15,093 bases of DNA from an uncultured Collinsella sp. Lineage in GTDB: Bacteria > Actinomycetota > Coriobacteriia > Coriobacteriales > Coriobacteriaceae. The notes under the pieces are model-generated. The model saw nothing but the letters and a program-made list of their open reading frames with translations. It was not told the origin of the DNA and ran no database searches. How positions within the stretch are numbered: position 1 is the first letter of the stretch; the number at the start of each line of letters is the position of its first letter. Shown here one piece after another: positions 14,183-15,093 of this stretch. The DNA lies in NCBI GenBank assembly GCA_938023905.1, contig CALJCO010000105.1, positions 1 to 15,093 on the forward strand, given 5' to 3'. The position numbers were made by a program, and so were the translations under genes.

Positions 14183-14222
14183 GCCTCCCATTTCTTGGAC
14201 ACAAGAAATGGGAGGCTTTTTT
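14183..14222 (+). terminator. 15-bp perfect hairpin plus T6 at the IS left end, overlapping the transposase ribosome-binding site
   Basis: GCCTCCCATTTCTTG (14183-14197) pairs perfectly with CAAGAAATGGGAGGC (14202-14216) around a GACA loop, followed by TTTTTT (14217-14222) and then the orfA ATG. The right arm contains the orfA Shine-Dalgarno GGGAGG (14210-14215). The structure therefore is both an intrinsic terminator for read-through from ilvE and a mask of the ribosome-binding site in any longer transcript. Confidence 0.85.
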
Positions 14223-14738
14223 ATGGCTGGAAACGCTTTGTACGACGTCGGGATGAGACTGCGAGCGGCAGAGCTGCACGACGGGGGGCACGGCCGCGCG
14301 GCGATCGCGGCCCTTCTCGGGATGCCGGAGGAAACCGTGAGAGAATGGCTGTGCACCTACAGGTCTGCTGGTATCGAGGTTCTGGCCATGATGGGAAAGA
14401 AACACACCGCCTATTCGTTCGAGACGAAGCTGGCCGCCGTCAGGGCGGTCGTCGACGAGGGCATGACGAAGCCCGAGGCCATGGAGAAGTTCGGGATAGC
14501 CTCGCCAAGCCCTTTCAAGAAATGGCTGAAGGCCTACAAGGAGGAGGGCCCGGAGGCGCTCAGGCCAAAGCCCAGGGGGAGGCCGAGGGGGTCCGGCTCC
14601 CCGTCCGGGGAGACGACGCGCGAGCAAGAGCTCGAGCGCAGGATCAAGAGGCTCGAGGCGGAGAACGCCTACCTAAAAAAATCGATCGCCCTGAAGGCGG
14701 AGAAACGCTCTCGAACGGCGAGAAGGCCGCGGTCGTGA
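14223..14738 (+). CDS. IS3-family transposase OrfA
   Basis: A 171-residue DNA-binding subunit of an IS3-family transposase. It has two helix-turn-helix regions, around residues 20-50 (HGRAAIAALLGMPEETVREW) and 70-105 (FETKLAAVRAVVDEGMTKPE, then AMEKFGIASPSPFKKW). A basic linker rich in Pro and Gly follows (RPKPRGRPRGSGSPSG), and then a heptad helix QELERRIKRLEAENAYLKKS (about 138-157) typical of OrfA oligomerisation. The two-HTH layout resembles the IS150 group. The ATG at 14223 follows GGGAGG by seven bases; an ATG at 14208 would start inside the hairpin. A run of seven A at 14675-14681 lies in the reading register for -1 slippage into OrfB. Normal OrfA made alone usually inhibits transposition. 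Confidence 0.92.
   Translation: MAGNALYDVGMRLRAAELHDGGHGRAAIAALLGMPEETVREWLCTYRSAGIEVLAMMGKKHTAYSFETKLAAVRAVVDEGMTKPEAMEKFGIASPSPFKKWLKAYKEEGPEALRPKPRGRPRGSGSPSGETTREQELERRIKRLEAENAYLKKSIALKAEKRSRTARRPRS
14675..14681 (+). promoter_or_regulatory. Slippery heptamer for programmed -1 frameshift
   Basis: Seven A read as A-AAA-AAA in the OrfA frame, the classic -1 slip site of IS3-family elements. Slippage here joins OrfA residue Lys-Lys to the OrfB frame, which is open from this point to the window end. Confidence 0.8.
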
Positions 14739-15093
14739 GCGGGCTTTCAGGGCAATACCCCCTCGCCGACCTGCTCGAGTGCGCCGGCCTGGCGAGGTCG
14801 AGCTACTACTACGCGCTGTCGCACCCGAAGGCTCCCACCAGGCCCGAGCTCTGGGAGGCCGCCGCCGAGATATTCTCGCGCACCGCCAACGGGTGCGGCC
14901 ACAGGCAGATCGCCATGTGCCTGCGCGCCGAGCAGGGCGTGCGCATAGCCGACAAGACGACGCTGAAGATGATGCGCGAGATGGGCATCAGCTGCGGGAT
15001 CCGCCGCGAGACCGACTACCACAGGTACAACTCGTACAGGGGCAAGGTCGGAAAGACCTTCGAGAACGTCATCGGCAGGGACTTCGCCGCCGA
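14681..15093 (+). CDS. IS3-family transposase OrfB, N-terminal part (truncated by window)
   Basis: The -1 frame relative to OrfA is open from 14681 to the end. It reads IDRPEGGETLSNGEKAAVVS, then SYYYALSHPKAPTRPELWEA, GCGHRQIAMCLRAEQGVRIA and DKTTLKMMREMGI, ending near NVIGRDFAA. This is the HTH_21 region that precedes the DDE integrase core in IS3 OrfB; the catalytic Asp and Glu residues lie beyond the window. It could be made as an OrfAB fusion by slippage at the A7, or from a GTG at 14735-14737 that overlaps the OrfA stop. The start I give is the first codon after the slip site. Whether the element is intact cannot be judged. Confidence 0.85.
   Translation, partial: MDRPEGGETLSNGEKAAVVSGLSGQYPLADLLECAGLARSSYYYALSHPKAPTRPELWEAAAEIFSRTANGCGHRQIAMCLRAEQGVRIADKTTLKMMREMGISCGIRRETDYHRYNSYRGKVGKTFENVIGRDFAA

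Larger units (their letters stand above)
14175..15093 (+). mobile_element. IS3-family insertion sequence, left part (runs off the window)
   Basis: The element begins near TGTGAACTGCC at 14175 (or TGAACTGCC at 14177), the TG-start typical of IS3 ends. It contains an orfA with two helix-turn-helix regions and a leucine-zipper-like tail, a slippery A7, and the start of an orfB in the -1 frame. The right terminal repeat and target duplication are outside the window, so the exact left boundary is estimated. Arg codons change sharply here: AGG is frequent, while neighbouring genes use CGC and CGT almost exclusively. That supports recent acquisition. It stands 80 bases after ilvE and does not break a gene visible here. 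Confidence 0.88.

Noticed and set aside
12949..14202. 417-codon frame antisense to ilvE
   Set aside because: It lies fully opposite a confident PLP enzyme and extends into the IS end; no Shine-Dalgarno or domain supports it.

Overview
This looks like chromosomal DNA from a high-GC Gram-positive gut actinobacterium of the class Coriobacteriia, most likely Collinsella or a close relative. That placement is inferred from the strong GC bias at third codon positions, the protein flavour and the gene mix; no rRNA or marker search was possible. The window is mostly ordinary housekeeping and accessory metabolism. It has one partial insertion sequence at the right edge and several regulatory stretches that stand out.

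Layout, left to right. (1) The 3' two thirds of glmS (+) ends in a terminator and converges on a GntR/FCD regulator (-), with a long perfect hairpin between them. (2) That regulator is divergent from a YeiH/UPF0324 membrane transporter (+). (3) A structured intergenic stretch precedes a Fis-type DNA-binding protein whose central domain is a decayed NtrC-type AAA+ module. (4) A basic single-pass membrane protein of unknown function follows, then a nitroreductase (-). (5) A 96-residue orphan protein (+) stands alone with its own terminator. (6) A marR-ABC-ABC operon (+) encodes a Cys-rich MarR regulator and the two halves of a heterodimeric ABC exporter; the promoter carries repeated operator-like sites. 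(7) A short-form serine acetyltransferase (-) is divergent from a DedA membrane protein (+). (8) A branched-chain aminotransferase (+) sits behind a leader holding an overlapping 49-codon upstream ORF. (9) The left end of an IS3-family element lies just downstream of the aminotransferase and runs off the window.

How the parts fit. The regulator-transporter pairs (GntR with YeiH, MarR with the ABC pair) look like self-contained sense-and-export modules. glmS (amino sugars), the serine acetyltransferase (cysteine) and ilvE (branched-chain amino acids) are core biosynthesis. The insertion sequence carries a 15-bp hairpin plus six T at its left end. This probably terminates ilvE read-through and also masks the transposase ribosome-binding site. 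I see no rRNA, tRNA, CRISPR array, phage genes or biosynthetic cluster. The observations most worth following up are the dead-ATPase NtrC-like protein, the apparently leaderless overlapping uORF of ilvE, and the IS left-end hairpin.
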